Shown piece by piece: positions 51,101-62,474 of a stretch of DNA of 64,000 bases. The notes beneath the pieces were generated by a model. The model did not search any database and was not told the DNA's origin. It saw nothing but the letters and a program-made list of their open reading frames with translations. The position numbers and the translations under genes are program-made. How positions within the stretch are numbered: position 1 is the first letter of the stretch; the number at the start of each line of letters is the position of its first letter. Source of the stretch: Portulaca oleracea (Eukaryota > Streptophyta > Magnoliopsida > Caryophyllales > Portulacaceae); the NCBI GenBank assembly GCA_029582165.1, contig CM055879.1, forward strand, positions 30,352,830-30,416,829. The letters are read 5' to 3'.

Positions 51101-54100
51101 AATAGAATGATAATATATTGAAAAATTGGATTCTAATAATCCGTACTTTTGCCTTTTGTATGCCAATAATTCCTACTTTGTTTTTGTATTTTGGTGGTCC
51201 AAAAAAAAAAAATTTGTATTCTGGTCGAACTCCGCCGAGTCCAGTGGTGGTGACTTTGTGGTTTGTACCAATGAGAGTGTCTTTGACCAAGAACTAGGGC
51301 GTTGACCTGTGATGTGGCAGCCAATTTAGATGGAATACCACATGCCCTCACTAATTCTCTCTCTCCTTGCTGGCAACTCTAATTTACCTCCCCTCCCTCC
51401 CCTATCTTTCTCTCTCCTTTTCTCAATGCTCAACAGTAAAAATCAATTCTCGTTATTGGTCTCTCTATCTCACTTCTGTCAAAAAACATTCGAAAAACCC
51501 TCATCAAGCGAAAAGGAAGAAAGGCGAAAAAAAGTGGAACCCTAGATCTTGATTCAAATCCGAAGAACGGTCGGAGATTTCGCTTGCACTATGCGTGATT
51601 GGATTTGGTCTTTGGAAGAATCATTACCTTCGTTGAAAATTTGAAGGAAGGACGATGCAGAGGCAAGCAAGATTCCTCTTGATTTTTTTAAATTTTTTTG
51701 GGAAAACTTTTAGGAGAATCTTTGGAGAGATAGGTTATCGTGATTGGGCTAATTTCCCCCTTTTTTTCTTCTAATAGGTAAATGAATTCATTTAAGTTAA
51801 CGCTACATTTTGGGGGGAAGTTTGTGGAAGATCTAGAGTATAGGTATGACAGGAAAGAAAATGTAATTGTGGTGGATGATTTTGATGTCGATTATTTTTC
51901 CTTTTTTGAGCTGAAAGCGTTTGTTGAGGGGAAGTGGGTGAAAAATTTGGTGGAGTTTCAGTTTGTCATTCCTGGGTTGCTTTTAAAAGATAGTTTGAGG
52001 AGGGTTGTTGATGATGATGAGTACAAAGATCTCATATGAGTGGCGAAAACATTCGAAAGCCCTCATCAAGCGAAAAGGAAGAAAGGCGAAAAAAAGTGGA
52101 ACCCTAGATCTTGATTCTAATCCGAAGAACGGTCGGAGATTTTGCTTGCACTATGCGTGATTGGATTTGGTCTTTGGAAGAATCATTACCTTCGTTGAAA
52201 ATTTGAAGGAAGGACGACGCAGAGGCAAGCAAGATTCCTCTTGATTTTTTAAATTTTTTTTGGGAAAACTTTTAGGAGAATCTTTGGAGAGATAGGTTAT
52301 CGTGATTGGGCTAATTTCCCCCTTTTTTTTCTTCTAATAGGTAAATGAACTCATTTAAGTTAACGCTACATTTTGGGGGGAACTTTGTGGAAGATCCAGA
52401 GTATAGGTATGACAGGAAAGAAAATGTAATTGTGATGGATGATTTTGATGTCGATTATTTTCCTTTTTTGAGCTGAAAGCGTTTGTTGAGGGGAAGGGGG
52501 TGAAAAATTTGGAGTTTCAGTTTGTCATTCCTGGGTTGCTTGTAAAATATAGTTTGAGGAGGGTTGTTGATGATGATGAGTACAAAGATCACATATGAGT
52601 GGCAAGGTTGTACGGGGAGATACTACTGAGATAGAGATATATACTCTTCATGGGATGGATGAGCCAAATGTTCTTCCCCTAGGACTACCTAGCAATGTCC
52701 CTAAACCTCAACAATCCTCCCTTGCTAAAAGATTGAAGAGGCAGCAAGAAGGGCGACATCTCCCACTCTTAAACCTTACCCTACTTGCCTAAGTCCAACT
52801 GGAAAGAGGGTGAATACAACGGTGCCAATGTTACCCCTTTTCAAGCATCGGAGGAAGCAAGCAAAAGATTGTGAAGGATCGGGTCAAGGTGCCGGCAATG
52901 AGGTTGGAATGCAACCAACCAGTGTGGGAGGGGATGGGGCAGTTGGTGGAACATTGAGGCAACTGGGGGTGAAGGATCGGGCCAAGGGGCCAGCAATGAG
53001 GTTGAAAATCAACCAACCAGTGTGGGAGGAGATGTGGCAATTGGTGGAAAATTTGATGGTGTGCTAAATGTTGAGTCAGAGCAAGGGACTAGTGATGGAG
53101 GTGGTGGTGGCCCAAACAGTGAGATGTTTGGTGGCCATGAGGGAATTGAGGGTGGAAATAACAATGAGGATCAGAAACAATCAGACAATGCGGGTAAGAA
53201 GCAACCAAATAGTGATGGAGGTGGTGGTGGCGGCCCAAACAGTGAGGTTGGGGCAAATGAGGGTCGTGAAAATGAACTAAGGATCTCACCTCCTCATACT
53301 CCAACATTGGAAAAGGATGGATACATAGTAGTGGATGGTAGTCAGAGTGATCAGATAGAGGAACCAAATGATGGGATGGTGGTACTGACCCTGATGAGCC
53401 ACGGGGACTTGTGGGTGGTGGGAGAAACATTGATTATGACTTTGAGGGTCCTCGACCAGACTCTCCTATACCCATGCATGAACTAGTGAGAGGGTCCAGA
53501 GAGTTAGATTCTTATGATGATGGTGGTGGTGAATACTCACCTGATGATCTTGAATTTGAACATCCAAACACAGGCCACGTTTGGTTTGATTAGCACTGTG
53601 TTCCTTATGGGTTTGTATGATTGTCTTGGTCAGATAATTGTATTCTGGATTAGTGTGCTCTTCCCTAAGATAACTGCTAAGACTTTGTTATGCTTATGAA
53701 ATTTGATTTGGACAGGCCAAAAATGAGGAGGAAGAGTTCAACACGGGTCCTCTTTCTGTACTTATGATGAGCGTCAAGAATAACACACAGGTGCTTCTGG
53801 ACCTTCTCTCTCTCTCTCTCTCTCTCTCTGAGGAGAAAAGTGTCTTGCCCCCAGTTGGGCTGTGCTAAATTGCTGCTGTCGTTCCACTTTTTTGTAGCCC
53901 TTTCACAAATTATCGAGGGAGCTTGTCTGTTTTTAAGTGTGGAATTTTGTTGTCTATTAAGTCGAGGTGGCCTAACCCATCCATGTTTGAGACCACGTCA
54001 GGTTCTCATCAATTGCAGAAACAACAGAAAATTACTAGGGCGTGTCAGAGCTTTCGATCGCCATTGCAATATGGTCCTTGAGAACGTTCGAGAGATGTGG

Positions 54101-54367
54101 ACCGAGGTATGCTTTAACCAATTCTCATTTCTGATGTCATGCTCAAAATTGCTAGGCCAAAAACACTGGAATCTTGTTGATTGTTTGCACCGGGAAACAC
54201 TAGAATCCGGAGGGTAGAAGTAATGGACTAGTGTTGCAATGCATCTGCAGGTGCCAAAGACGGGGAAAGGGAAGAAGAAGGCACAGCCTGTGAACAAGGA
54301 CAGGTTCATAAGCAAGATGTTTTTGCGAGGAGACTCGGTTATCATTGTTCTGAGGAATCCTAAATAA
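48189..54367 (+). CDS. SmD2: Small nuclear ribonucleoprotein SmD2, 108 residues, five exons
   Basis: Exons: 48189-48193, 50657-50681, 53716-53790, 54002-54106, 54251-54367. The junctions are GT-AG and in phase; the product is 108 residues, the family's normal length. SmD2 is one of the seven Sm proteins that form the ring on U1, U2, U4 and U5 snRNAs, pairing with SmD1 and SmF in the ring. The Sm1 motif runs from about 36 to 68 with Asp54 and Asn58 in FDRHCNM; the Sm2 motif is at about 88-106 with Arg96-Gly97. The basic loop KTGKGKKK at 73-80 joins them. Only five coding bases (ATGAG) lie in exon 1 and 25 in exon 2. Intron 1 is 2.5 kb; intron 2 is 3.0 kb and holds a Mutator-like insertion. The convergent neighbour is the UXS gene. 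Confidence 0.97.
48194..50656 (+). other. Intron 1 of SmD2, 2.5 kb
   Basis: Starts GTAAAC and ends TTTCAG. T-rich plant intron sequence without a repeat or exon that I can support. The frames at 48205-48673 are chance. Confidence 0.75.
51486..52603 (+). repeat. Tandem duplication of about 560 bp within the Mutator-like insertion
   Basis: Unit 1 51486-52048 and unit 2 52049-52603 are about 97% alike by eye. Each spans the leader, an intron-like stretch and the PB1-like exon. Unit 2 has small deletions that break its frame. Confidence 0.92.
51782..52039 (+). pseudogene. PB1-like N-terminal domain of a plant Mutator-type transposase, copy 1
   Basis: The 85-residue frame reads [10 protein letters not shown] near the start, [16 protein letters not shown] in the middle and [19 protein letters not shown] near the end. 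This is the pattern of the PB1-like domain found at the N-terminus of many plant MULE proteins. It starts at ATG 51782 and stops at 52037-52039, where an intact relative would continue. The rest of the protein lies after copy 2, so it cannot be made whole from here. Confidence 0.7.
52350..53593 (+). pseudogene. PB1-like copy 2 (frameshifted) and following acidic, Gly-rich part of the transposase N-terminus
   Basis: Copy 2 (about 52350-52600) repeats the domain with a lost T in the TTTTTCC run and other deletions. Downstream, [15 protein letters not shown] (52605 on) and a basic patch KRLKRQQ lead into a repeat of about 108 bp (52875-53050) encoding [14 protein letters not shown] residues. An acidic Gly/Asn-rich stretch then ends with a stop after [11 protein letters not shown] at 53593. 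Several frame changes are needed, so it is dead. Confidence 0.6.
53803..53829. repeat. CT microsatellite in SmD2 intron 3
   Basis: About 13 uninterrupted CT units just after the exon ending at 53790. Confidence 0.95.
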
Positions 54368-54749
54368 GTAGTAGTGATGCTCGCACTAGGCATTTAGTTT
54401 TAGCTGCTCCTGTTTTACAATTGTCTTTTTCGCTGTATCATCTCAGTCTGAGAGCATTGCGGGCATAATGTTAGTTGAGAGTTGTATCTCTATTTTGGAT
54501 GCCGGGAGAAACTAACCTGTTAGCTTTATTGCAGTAAAATGGCGAAAATTATCTGTTTGTCGGGGCAATTGAATACTGTATATGTATTTACCTTTTACTA
54601 TTAGTATGCATTGGAGAATGGATTCAATGGAGCGGCATGCTGTCTCCATAAAGACCAAACAGGAAAAATGAAGGTGAACTATGACAATTAGAGAGTGCCT
54701 ACTGTAGGGGAGGTGTGGGCGCAATCTGCTCTTTAACTTCAATTTATTT

Positions 54750-54945
54750 AGTAAAGTGTGGTGAGTCGTAGTGAGAGTTTTGGTAGGTGAGGAGAGAGAA
54801 TGTGAAAAGTAGAGGAAAAAAGTGAGGAGAAAGAAAAGTAAGAAGATATATAAGTAATGATTGTGGTGTGATGTGGTGAAGTGTGGTAGAAACTAAAGAG
54901 TGTGGTATGGTGTGGTACCGCACCACAACCTACCGCATAAAAGAA
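54750..54945. mobile_element. MITE of the AGGCCCTGTTCTTTT family, copy 3 (left end lost)
   Basis: The interior GTGTGGTGAGT and right end CTACCGCATAAAAGAAC match the family, but the outer GGCCT is missing on the right and no clear left terminus remains. Confidence 0.65.
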
Positions 54946-55599
54946 CATACATACCAGTACAAGGACCTTGAATATGTTAAGGTCATTTTTTTCCTTATCA
55001 TATAAAAAAAGAATGTTTTGTTTGAATTGTTGTGATGTTTAATAGTTTGTCTGTCTCTTTGTCTGCTAGTTTATTTTCATACTCGAATTTAATATTTTGC
55101 CTTTTAATATAATGATTAATTAACAGTTTAACTGACCTGTAGCTTTTGTTCACATGCTAAATTACTTTTTTACCTCGAGTACAATAGTCAAAGTTTTCAT
55201 ACACAAATTTACTTTTTTACCCCTAGAGTACATTAACCAAAGATTGTAGCATAAAATTAAAATTAAGATACTAAACCTTTAAATTCAGACTTAGACAGGT
55301 AGGTTAAGTATGGGTCATATGTATATTTAGTTGTGGCAAATACAGGTAAGGTGTATTTAGAGTACAGACGAATTTGATACTCACACACAAATTTAATTTT
55401 TGTACTTGAATACAACACCCAAAGATCATAGCATCAAACGAAAATTAAGCTACTAGACCTATCAATTCAGATGGACGGGTTAAACTTAAGTGCAGCGAAT
55501 ATTTGCTTAGGTAAATACAATTTTCATGTTAAAAACATGAGTTGCGTATGTTTATTTAGGTAAATTAATACAGATCAAGTATATTTGACTCGTCCGCCG
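54946..55599. other. Intergenic, no gene seen
   Basis: AT-rich. Weak internal repetition of 'ACACAAATTTACTTTTTTACC'-like wording (trimmed) at about 55150, 55205 and 55390 suggests decayed tandem or dispersed repeats. Confidence 0.5.
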
Positions 55600-55812
55600 C
55601 CATGTTCTATACTGCGGTTGGCAAACTGCGGTCATGCGATGCATGATTTCTGCAACCACCACATTTCGCAAATCATTCTTTTTCTCTCACTTTTCTCTCC
55701 TCACTTTTACCATCTACTTTTACATTCTCTCTCTCACCTCCTCATCAAATACTTTCTGCGATTAGCACAATTGCACGCACGCTCGCATAATACTGCGGTA
55801 TAGAACATGGCC
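55600..55812. mobile_element. MITE of the AGGCCCTGTTCTTTT family, copy 4 (variant ends)
   Basis: The ends GCCATGTTCTATACTGCGG and CCGCAGT/ATAGAACATGGCC-type are inverted repeats. Interior as in the other copies (TTGGCAAACTGCGG). Confidence 0.75.
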
Positions 55813-55827
55813 TAACTGGTACTAATA

Positions 55828-56215
55828 AAAGAAAGAAGTGTGTCCCCACACAAACAAAAACGGAGGATGTGATCCACCAACTCAATGTCATGATAGCATG
55901 TTTTGCAAAACGGGTGTTCCACAATTCCACGTCTGACTTTGTTTTCATTAGGACATGACTCCTGTTCTTTTATGCGATATTTTACGGAATGGTGTGGTGA
56001 GGTGTGGTGGAATTGTGGTGGTTGTAGTAGAATTGTGGTAGGTTATTGGAATTGTGAGAGAGAAAAGTAATGATTTGCGGTAAAATGTGGTGGGTTGTAG
56101 CAAACTGCGGTAGGCTATGGCACCGCAGTTTGCCAGCCGCAGAAAATAACAGGCTCCCCATCTTGCAAAGCCAGGCAGATGAACATCCAAACTTTGTCTA
56201 GGCTGGGCTTCTTGC
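55828..56215 (-). pseudogene. LINE-type fragment (zinc-binding region after reverse transcriptase), split by a MITE
   Basis: On the minus strand the outer piece (about 56215-56160) reads KPSLDKVWMFICLALQDG. The inner piece (about 55946-55830) reads NKVRRGIVEHPFCKTCYHD then IELVDHILRFC. Together they follow the zf-RVT pattern (PPKVKIFMW-ALQDRL, then a CxxC...HxxxxC zinc motif) found in plant LINE and RT-like fragments. MITE copy 5 lies between the pieces. No reverse transcriptase core remains. Confidence 0.6.
55960..56154. mobile_element. MITE of the AGGCCCTGTTCTTTT family, copy 5, inserted in a LINE fragment
   Basis: The left end TCCTGTTCTTTTATGCG and right end CGCAGAAAATAACAGGC are inverted. 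The interior is GGTGTGGTGGAATTGTGG-type repeats. It interrupts the zf-RVT-like reading frame described at 55828-56215. Confidence 0.75.
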
Positions 56216-56713
56216 ATAACCACTCTCAGTTTTCCCCATCATAATTCTTCAAATTGATTGCATCATAAAAATTGTCAAATTGCTGAACTGAGTCCGAACA
56301 CAAGAACAAATGCACATATTTTCGGCTCCCTTGAATACTCGAAATCAAAAATACCAAAATTCCATAATGTCAACAAATATGAGCCTCACAAGGAGGAAAG
56401 AATTGGTTCCTAAATGGGAGCTCGACGGAAGAAAAGGATAACAAGATTAGCGTATTATTCCAAAGTCTACTACTTACTTTAAACCAGTAACTGAGAACAA
56501 AACTAGCATGATAATAACATATATATCGGAACCCATATTAGCTGAAAGAGGCCTATTATAAACTCTACATCCTATACTCTTGAGAGGAAAGGGAACCCAC
56601 AGCGTCCCTTGTTTCGCAGTGCAGCAGCCTTGAGACGAGACGGTATACAGGGAGAAGAGAAACCGAAGAAGAAATAGAGCTCAAGTATTTGTGTTTATGT
56701 GCCTGCCAGAGGA

Positions 56714-59700
56714 TCAAAAAGCAGTGGAATCTCCTTCCTTTTGGTCACCAAACACGCGCTGCCTGAAGTCGGAAACCATCATGGGAAGACCCTTGCGCAG
56801 CGGAACCTTGGGTTCCCATCCTAGAAGCTCCTTAGCCCTGGAGATGTCGGGCTTCCTCTTGTGGGGATCGTCCTCCGTGTTGGGCCTGAACTCGATCTTT
56901 GCCTCTGGGTCTATTGTTTCCTGCACCACCTGCACAACCACAACCACACACAACTTACTTCCCTTTGCTTGCCTTGAACCCGACAATCGAGTGAATCAGT
57001 TCGGGTTCGGGTGGGTTGAAGATTGGTTCGGGTTGGCATCAGATCAACTGCTTCCAATTCGGGTTTCGGGTTGCCTTTGGGTGAGTTCTATTCAGGTGAG
57101 GTTCTTTCCAATTGAGTTTCAGTTTAATTTGGGAACATTTGGGTGTGGATCTTAATCAAGTCACTTTTCCGGTTGCAGTTCTGATTGGTTTGGGTTCGGG
57201 TCAAGATCGGATCATCCATTTCAGGTGTCTGGTTGGGTTCAGTTTTTTTCAGTTCGGGTTTCGGGTTTGTTTTGCCTGGTCTATCAATAAGTAACTCATA
57301 AGAATGTTGGACGGTACCTTAGCGAGTTCAAGCATGGTAAATTCACCAGGGTTTCCAAGGTTGAAAGGACCGACATGTTCGCCCTCCATCAGCCGCATCA
57401 AACCCTCTACCTGTTGCACATAAAGGGGCATCACATTAATATCCAGAATAACCAAGCATTTTGGTTCCAAGTGCTGATATTTTTTTTTTGAAACAAAATA
57501 ACACCATAAATATTTTCAAGCACTTCTGACAGTCATGGACCCAAGGGGAGGCCAAAAATAAATAACCTCTATAGCCATAGAATTTATATTATAGAGCAGT
57601 CCCACTCCCATGTGTGACAGACAGTGACAAAAAAATGGTACCCCAGATTACAACCATTCAGTACGAGAAGCGCAAATAGATCCAACAAAAGGCATGGTAT
57701 TGCATTTTTGTTCAAAGTTAAAACTCATATCTACCCCCGTAAAGGCTGTAATTAAGGTGCTTTCAATTCAGTAATTCAACATGCAAATAATAGACGTCAA
57801 AGTTCAAACCTTGTAAATTCCGAGAGTGATAAACTGACTAATCAGCAGGAAACATCCTTAAGGACGAAAATCAAAACAGGAAACCGTGTTTGCGGCAAAC
57901 TCACCAGATCAGAAACATATTGGAAACTCCTGGTTTGTTTTCCATCCCCATAAACTGTCAATGGCTCCTTCCTCAAAGCCTGCAAAAATCCTCAATTGTC
58001 AATGTTGTTTTCATTGTAATGTGGCAAGTACCAACAGCACATGATGGGTAGCACATACATTGAATACTTGAAACAAACAACACATGAAACATAATCAAGT
58101 ACCTGAGCAACAAAGTTACTAACAACACGGCCATCATCGATGCACATCCGGGGCCCATAAGTGTTGAAAATCCTAGCAATTCTCACCTGCAGTAAACAGA
58201 GACACATAGGAAACATTATAAACAACTGCAAGTAAAATTCTCATACAAGACTAGCAACTTAGTTAGATCCTTGCATTACTAAGTAACTGCATTTTAAGTT
58301 TTTAACTGACCTCAACCCCAGCACCTCTGTGGTAGTCCATGGTCAATGTTTCTGCCGTACGTTTTCCCTCATCGTAGCAACTTCGGACACCTGTCATGCG
58401 TTCATTAGATCACTGCTCATGCCACAATCAACACAGGATTTTACCCATGCACATGATTGTCAGAGATGTATAGCAGAAATAGAAGCCCAGAAGCCAGAGC
58501 CATAATCATCTTCACCCTCTTAACCAAGGAAAAGGGACACACATGGTCCCCAAGTCTCAAGTCTCAACTACCCAAAGGTAAATTTTTGGTTGTGGGTTGA
58601 CAGGAAAATTACATGCATAGAAAGAAGGTTAAATTTATCAAACTAGGGGTCTATAAAGTTCAGTGGTAAACGATAGGTATGGTAAATGTTATTTTTGGTA
58701 ACTATTAGTAAATTTCGGTAACGTAACTTTCGATTTGTATGTTAACTGTTATTTTTGGTAGCTACTGTAAGTTACGGTAAATCACGGCAACTTTGGGGAA
58801 GTTTTTACCCTCACCCACTTACCCTCCAACTTTACAAGGCCGGGTGTTAATGTTTTTGGATTGGGAGTTGGGAAAAGGTACCCAACCCAACACACCCAAA
58901 AAATATCCCCCTCCAAACTTAGTCCCACTGGTGGCACCCACAAGAGAAACAAACAAATAAACAACCAGGTCCACTGTTCACCCAAGGTTCTGAAATTCAA
59001 TAAACAACAGATATTAACCAGCTAATAACTTTTCAACCAATTAGGACAAAACCAAACAAACCATTTTCCAATTAAGAAACTCATTTTCCTACCTAGAATT
59101 TGACACAAAAACCCATCACCAACTTGGGTCAAAATTGCAACCAACCTTTACAAATTACCAATAACACAAGTTCAATGCTCCACAAACAAAAAACAAACCT
59201 CAAAGTCACATCTTTCCAATGACACACACAACACATGGTATGCAAAAGAGGAAGGGACTAAGAGGGGTTCAATTCACATCATTCATTCATGGCAACTCCA
59301 GGAGGCTAAATCAAACTAGAAAAACACACCCAACATCACAGTTTTCCTTCATCAGAAAATTACACTGAAATGGGGCTCCACCTAAATCAATACTTGCAAC
59401 AACCACTGTCATTCATTCTTAACCAAAGTTAAAACATAAAGCCCTGAAATGAGAACATAGGGGGGTTGTTTGGGGTGGACCCAGAAGGAGGAATCACGAG
59501 TCATCAGTGGAGGCTGTGACCAGATGTAAATAGGTGTGTTGTGAATGTGACCCACCACAGAGTTCACGTCCCTTTACACCTAAGCCAAACAGCACCCCAC
59601 CTAGCCAGGAGAAAAGGGTGTGGTCCGTGTGGAAAGAAACAACAACCATGAATATTGAATGCAAAGTGACGTAATGGTTTGGCATCCCCACACCCCCTGC

Positions 59701-61948
59701 CGCCCACGTGTTCACTTTTTTCCACGCAAATAGAACTAGCACATCCCCATATCATATGTATTGCATGCACCCCCCCCCCCCTTAAAATTACACTCCATTC
59801 TCAAATGTTTCAAAGAAAGATCCCCCTTTTTCATACTCCTTTTTCATACTTTTATGGTGTGTTTGGTTGTTTCTCATGAAACCTTTTTTCTGGAAAAATA
59901 TGGGATATATTTGGTTTACATTTGAAAATATGAGAAAGTTGGTAGGAAGATTTATTTAAAATACCCGTATTTATCAAAATCACAAAATAGTTTTTAGATG
60001 CATTTTGGGAAATTACATTATAAATAGATTCACTTTCCTAATTTCCCCATGAAAAAGTGTTTCCCATGAATTACACTCAATAATTTTCCAAGCCTCATTT
60101 TGCAATCAAACATAGTAACGGTGGCAAAAATTCGGATTCGGGTAAATTTGGGTCGGACAAATTTGGACAATGTAAAAATTTCGGATGAGAAATTAGTGTC
60201 CTTACCCGGTGATATTTCGAGTCGAACAATTCGTATGAAGCTAAATTTGGATCGAAATTGGGTTCGAACAATTGAAAAAGAGAAATTTTATATCCGAATA
60301 TTCAGTCAATTCGGTCAGTATCAAAATTCGGACGAAAAATCTATATCCAGACCCCCGTTTTTTACAAATCGGACAAAATTTTGCTAGTAACTTGAAAAAA
60401 CTGAATTTTTCCCGAAAACTTTTACAACCAAACGCTCCTTTCCTCATTTGTGAATACAAAAGTATGGATCTCGCTTACACAAGGTAGGAGATCCATGTAA
60501 CTTACACCGACCCACAAAAGTCATGATTGCATTTATGAGCATCATAGTAAATAAGTCAATATATCATTCATAAGATTATATACCAACTAAGATCAAATAT
60601 AATAAAGGAGATAGAGAATAATACCAATTGGGTTAACATTGCCCCAATAAGTTTCCTTCTGAGGGTGCTCCAAGGGGTCACCGTAGACCTCACTGGTGCT
60701 CGTCAGCAGGAACCTGGCTCCAACCCTCTTTGCCAATCCTAACATGTTCAGTGTTCCCACAACATTTGTCTTGTAAATTCACCGGTTAAGGACACCATAA
60801 AATTTAACAAATCTGGCATACACCAAGCACCCTGGCATACCATAGAAAATTCTCACGGGTATTTCGTCGAACACCTACCTAGCGAGTGCCCCACATGCAA
60901 CATCAGTTACACCAATCTTGGCAAAAACTGACCCGACCCGAAACCTACCCGGTTTTTCAAACTTGAAATATAACAAATCCGGGTCATCCCCAATCCGACC
61001 TGACCCGCCAGAATTGAAGGGTCAAAGTGACACCCATTTGAAACGGAAATTGAAATGGGTACAACCCTGAAATTCTTCTCAAAAGGGTACAAATCATTTT
61101 TTTTTAAATCAAATATTTTTAAAAAAGCCCCACAAGGCAACAAAACTGACCTCACATCAAACACCGCATTTGGCATCTAACTCTAGAGAGAAAACCCAAC
61201 AATTTCCAACACCAAAAAACCAAACTTCCCTAAAACAAACTCCAAAATTCCATGCAAACAGAACAATAAATCCCCTGCAAAATCATTAAAATAGGAAAAA
61301 AACCAAATCAAGAAATATTATATTAGAAAAGGATATGATAGTCTTGACTGGGTTATGCTTGTAATGCACAGGCGAAGCAGGGCAAGCAAGATGGTAGATC
61401 TGATCAACCTCCAACAACAGCGGCTCAACGACGTCGTGTCGGATCAATTCAAACCTAGGGTTCCCAAAATGATGCATGACATTCTCCTTCCTCCCAGTGA
61501 AGAAATTATCAACAACAATGACACTATCCCCCCTCGCAATCAGTCGGTCCACCAGGTGTGACCCGACGAACCCTGCCCCACCCGTGACGACGATCCGGAG
61601 CCCCTTTCTCTTCAGACCCAGCGGGACTTTCCCGGCGCCGACGACTCGGTGAGGCATGAGGCGAGTCGACTCGGCGGTGAGGAAGGATTCGCCGGAGATG
61701 AAGGAGGAGTCTCCGGCGGAGACGGCGGCGGAGAATGTGAGGGCGGGGGAGGGGGAGGAGGTGGTGGGGATGAGGGAGAAGAAGAGGGTGGCGATGGCAA
61801 TGCCGATGAGGAGGAAGACGAATCGCTGTTCACGGAGGAGGTAGCGAATCGGACGAGTCACGGCGAGCCATGGCTTCGGTGGCTTCGGTTGGTATTCGTC
61901 GGAGTGGTGTTGGGCTTCGTGCCCTCGGAATATCAGCTCCGATCCCAT
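56714..61948 (-). CDS. UXS: UDP-glucuronate decarboxylase (UDP-xylose synthase), membrane type, 435 residues, seven exons
   Basis: Exons on the minus strand: 61948-61337, 60772-60625, 58390-58311, 58186-58103, 57979-57905, 57410-57318, 56929-56714. The product converts UDP-glucuronate to UDP-xylose with bound NAD, feeding xylan and other cell-wall polymers. A cytosolic tail (1-42) and one membrane segment (about 43-60) followed by a Ser/Pro stem mark the type II Golgi form, like Arabidopsis UXS2/UXS4 (about 445 residues). The NAD-binding motif GGAGFVGSH is at 123-131; Thr228-Ser229 and the Tyr259/Lys263 pair (YDEGK) supply the SDR active site; [10 protein letters not shown] is conserved. Introns 2-6 are GT-AG, but intron 1 (61336-60773) fits a U12 AT-AC intron. 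The 5' leader contains a long CT repeat. The gene appears intact. Confidence 0.97.
57411..57904 (-). other. Intron 5 of the UXS gene
   Basis: GT-AG intron with no repeat or exon recognised; a poly-T run at 57480-57489 on the plus strand. Confidence 0.7.
58391..60624 (-). other. Intron 2 of the UXS gene, 2.2 kb
   Basis: Between exons 2 and 3. Contains a poly-C run (59769-59780) and a stretch of degenerate ATTCGG/TCGGAC phrases (60115-60400) that look like a decayed repeat family. No exon or gene inside. Confidence 0.7.
60773..61336 (-). other. U12-type AT-AC intron (UXS intron 1)
   Basis: On the minus strand the intron begins ATATCCTTTT (61336 down) directly after codons for KTI. Near its end it has TCCTTAAC (about 60792-60785), an exact U12 branch-point consensus. 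About 11 bases later AC at 60774-60773 precedes AAG ACA AAT (KTN). Protein continuity (VKTI/KTNVVGT) demands exactly these borders, and no GT-AG pair gives the family sequence. Inside lies a CGGGT-rich repeat fragment (60930-61010) and no gene. Confidence 0.9.
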
Positions 61949-62116
61949 TGTTGATTACCTCGGTTGATGATGACCGAGCTCAAACACGTACTTCTTTCTT
62001 TGGGGTCGCTTTTTGAATCGAGTTTTTGTGTTGTTTGTTTGTTTGTTTGATTGTTTGTTTTCTGGGTTTTCTGGGTGTGGGAGGATTTGATCTGGGTCGG
62101 AACTGAGTTGAGATTG

Positions 62117-62133
62117 AGAGAGAGAGAGAGAGA

Positions 62134-62170
<37 letters not shown>
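62117..62170 (-). repeat. GA/CT microsatellite in the UXS leader or promoter
   Basis: GAGAGA with one TGG interruption, about 170-220 bp before the UXS start. On the gene's strand it is CT-rich, a common plant leader feature. Confidence 0.9.
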
Positions 62171-62173
<3 letters not shown>

Positions 62174-62474
62174 AATGGAGGAGGAGGAAGAACAATGGAG
62201 GGTGTCTGAATTGGCGTATTTAAATGAAGATGAATGGAATAAATGAGAGAAGGGGTGAACTAGTAAAATGCCTGAAGACTGAAAATGATGGGAAAACCCC
62301 CCAGATTTCTTTCGGTAAGCAATATATGCATTAATGTTTAAATTAGTCAATAATCATATAATCGTCTATCTAATCATTTACTTCCCCTTTTTCATATTTA
62401 TTGTCGTTTTTTAAGATTATATAGTTAAATTTTAAAAATTTTGACCATAAGTTTTTTAATATATACAATGAGTT

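Larger units (their letters stand above)
51122..53595 (+). mobile_element. 5' part of a Mutator-like element inside SmD2 intron 2
   Basis: The left end (51122-51205) reads AAAATTGGATTCTAATAATC, then CTACTTT and TTTTGGTGGTCC, matching the ends of the MITEs at 36190 and 37222. A leader, two PB1-like exons and an acidic Gly-rich region follow in the same direction. I find no matching right end before the SmD2 exon at 53716, and the transposase catalytic part is absent, so the element is 3'-truncated. It lies in the same direction as SmD2. Confidence 0.75.

Noticed and set aside
51003..51351. Minus-strand frames reading into the SmD2 intron insertion
   Set aside because: They are read from the terminal inverted repeat of the Mutator-like element on the opposite strand.
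61612..61954. Frames opposite UXS exon 1, such as the Gly/Glu-rich 61649-61954
   Set aside because: They are antisense shadows of the Ser/Pro-rich stem of the UXS protein.
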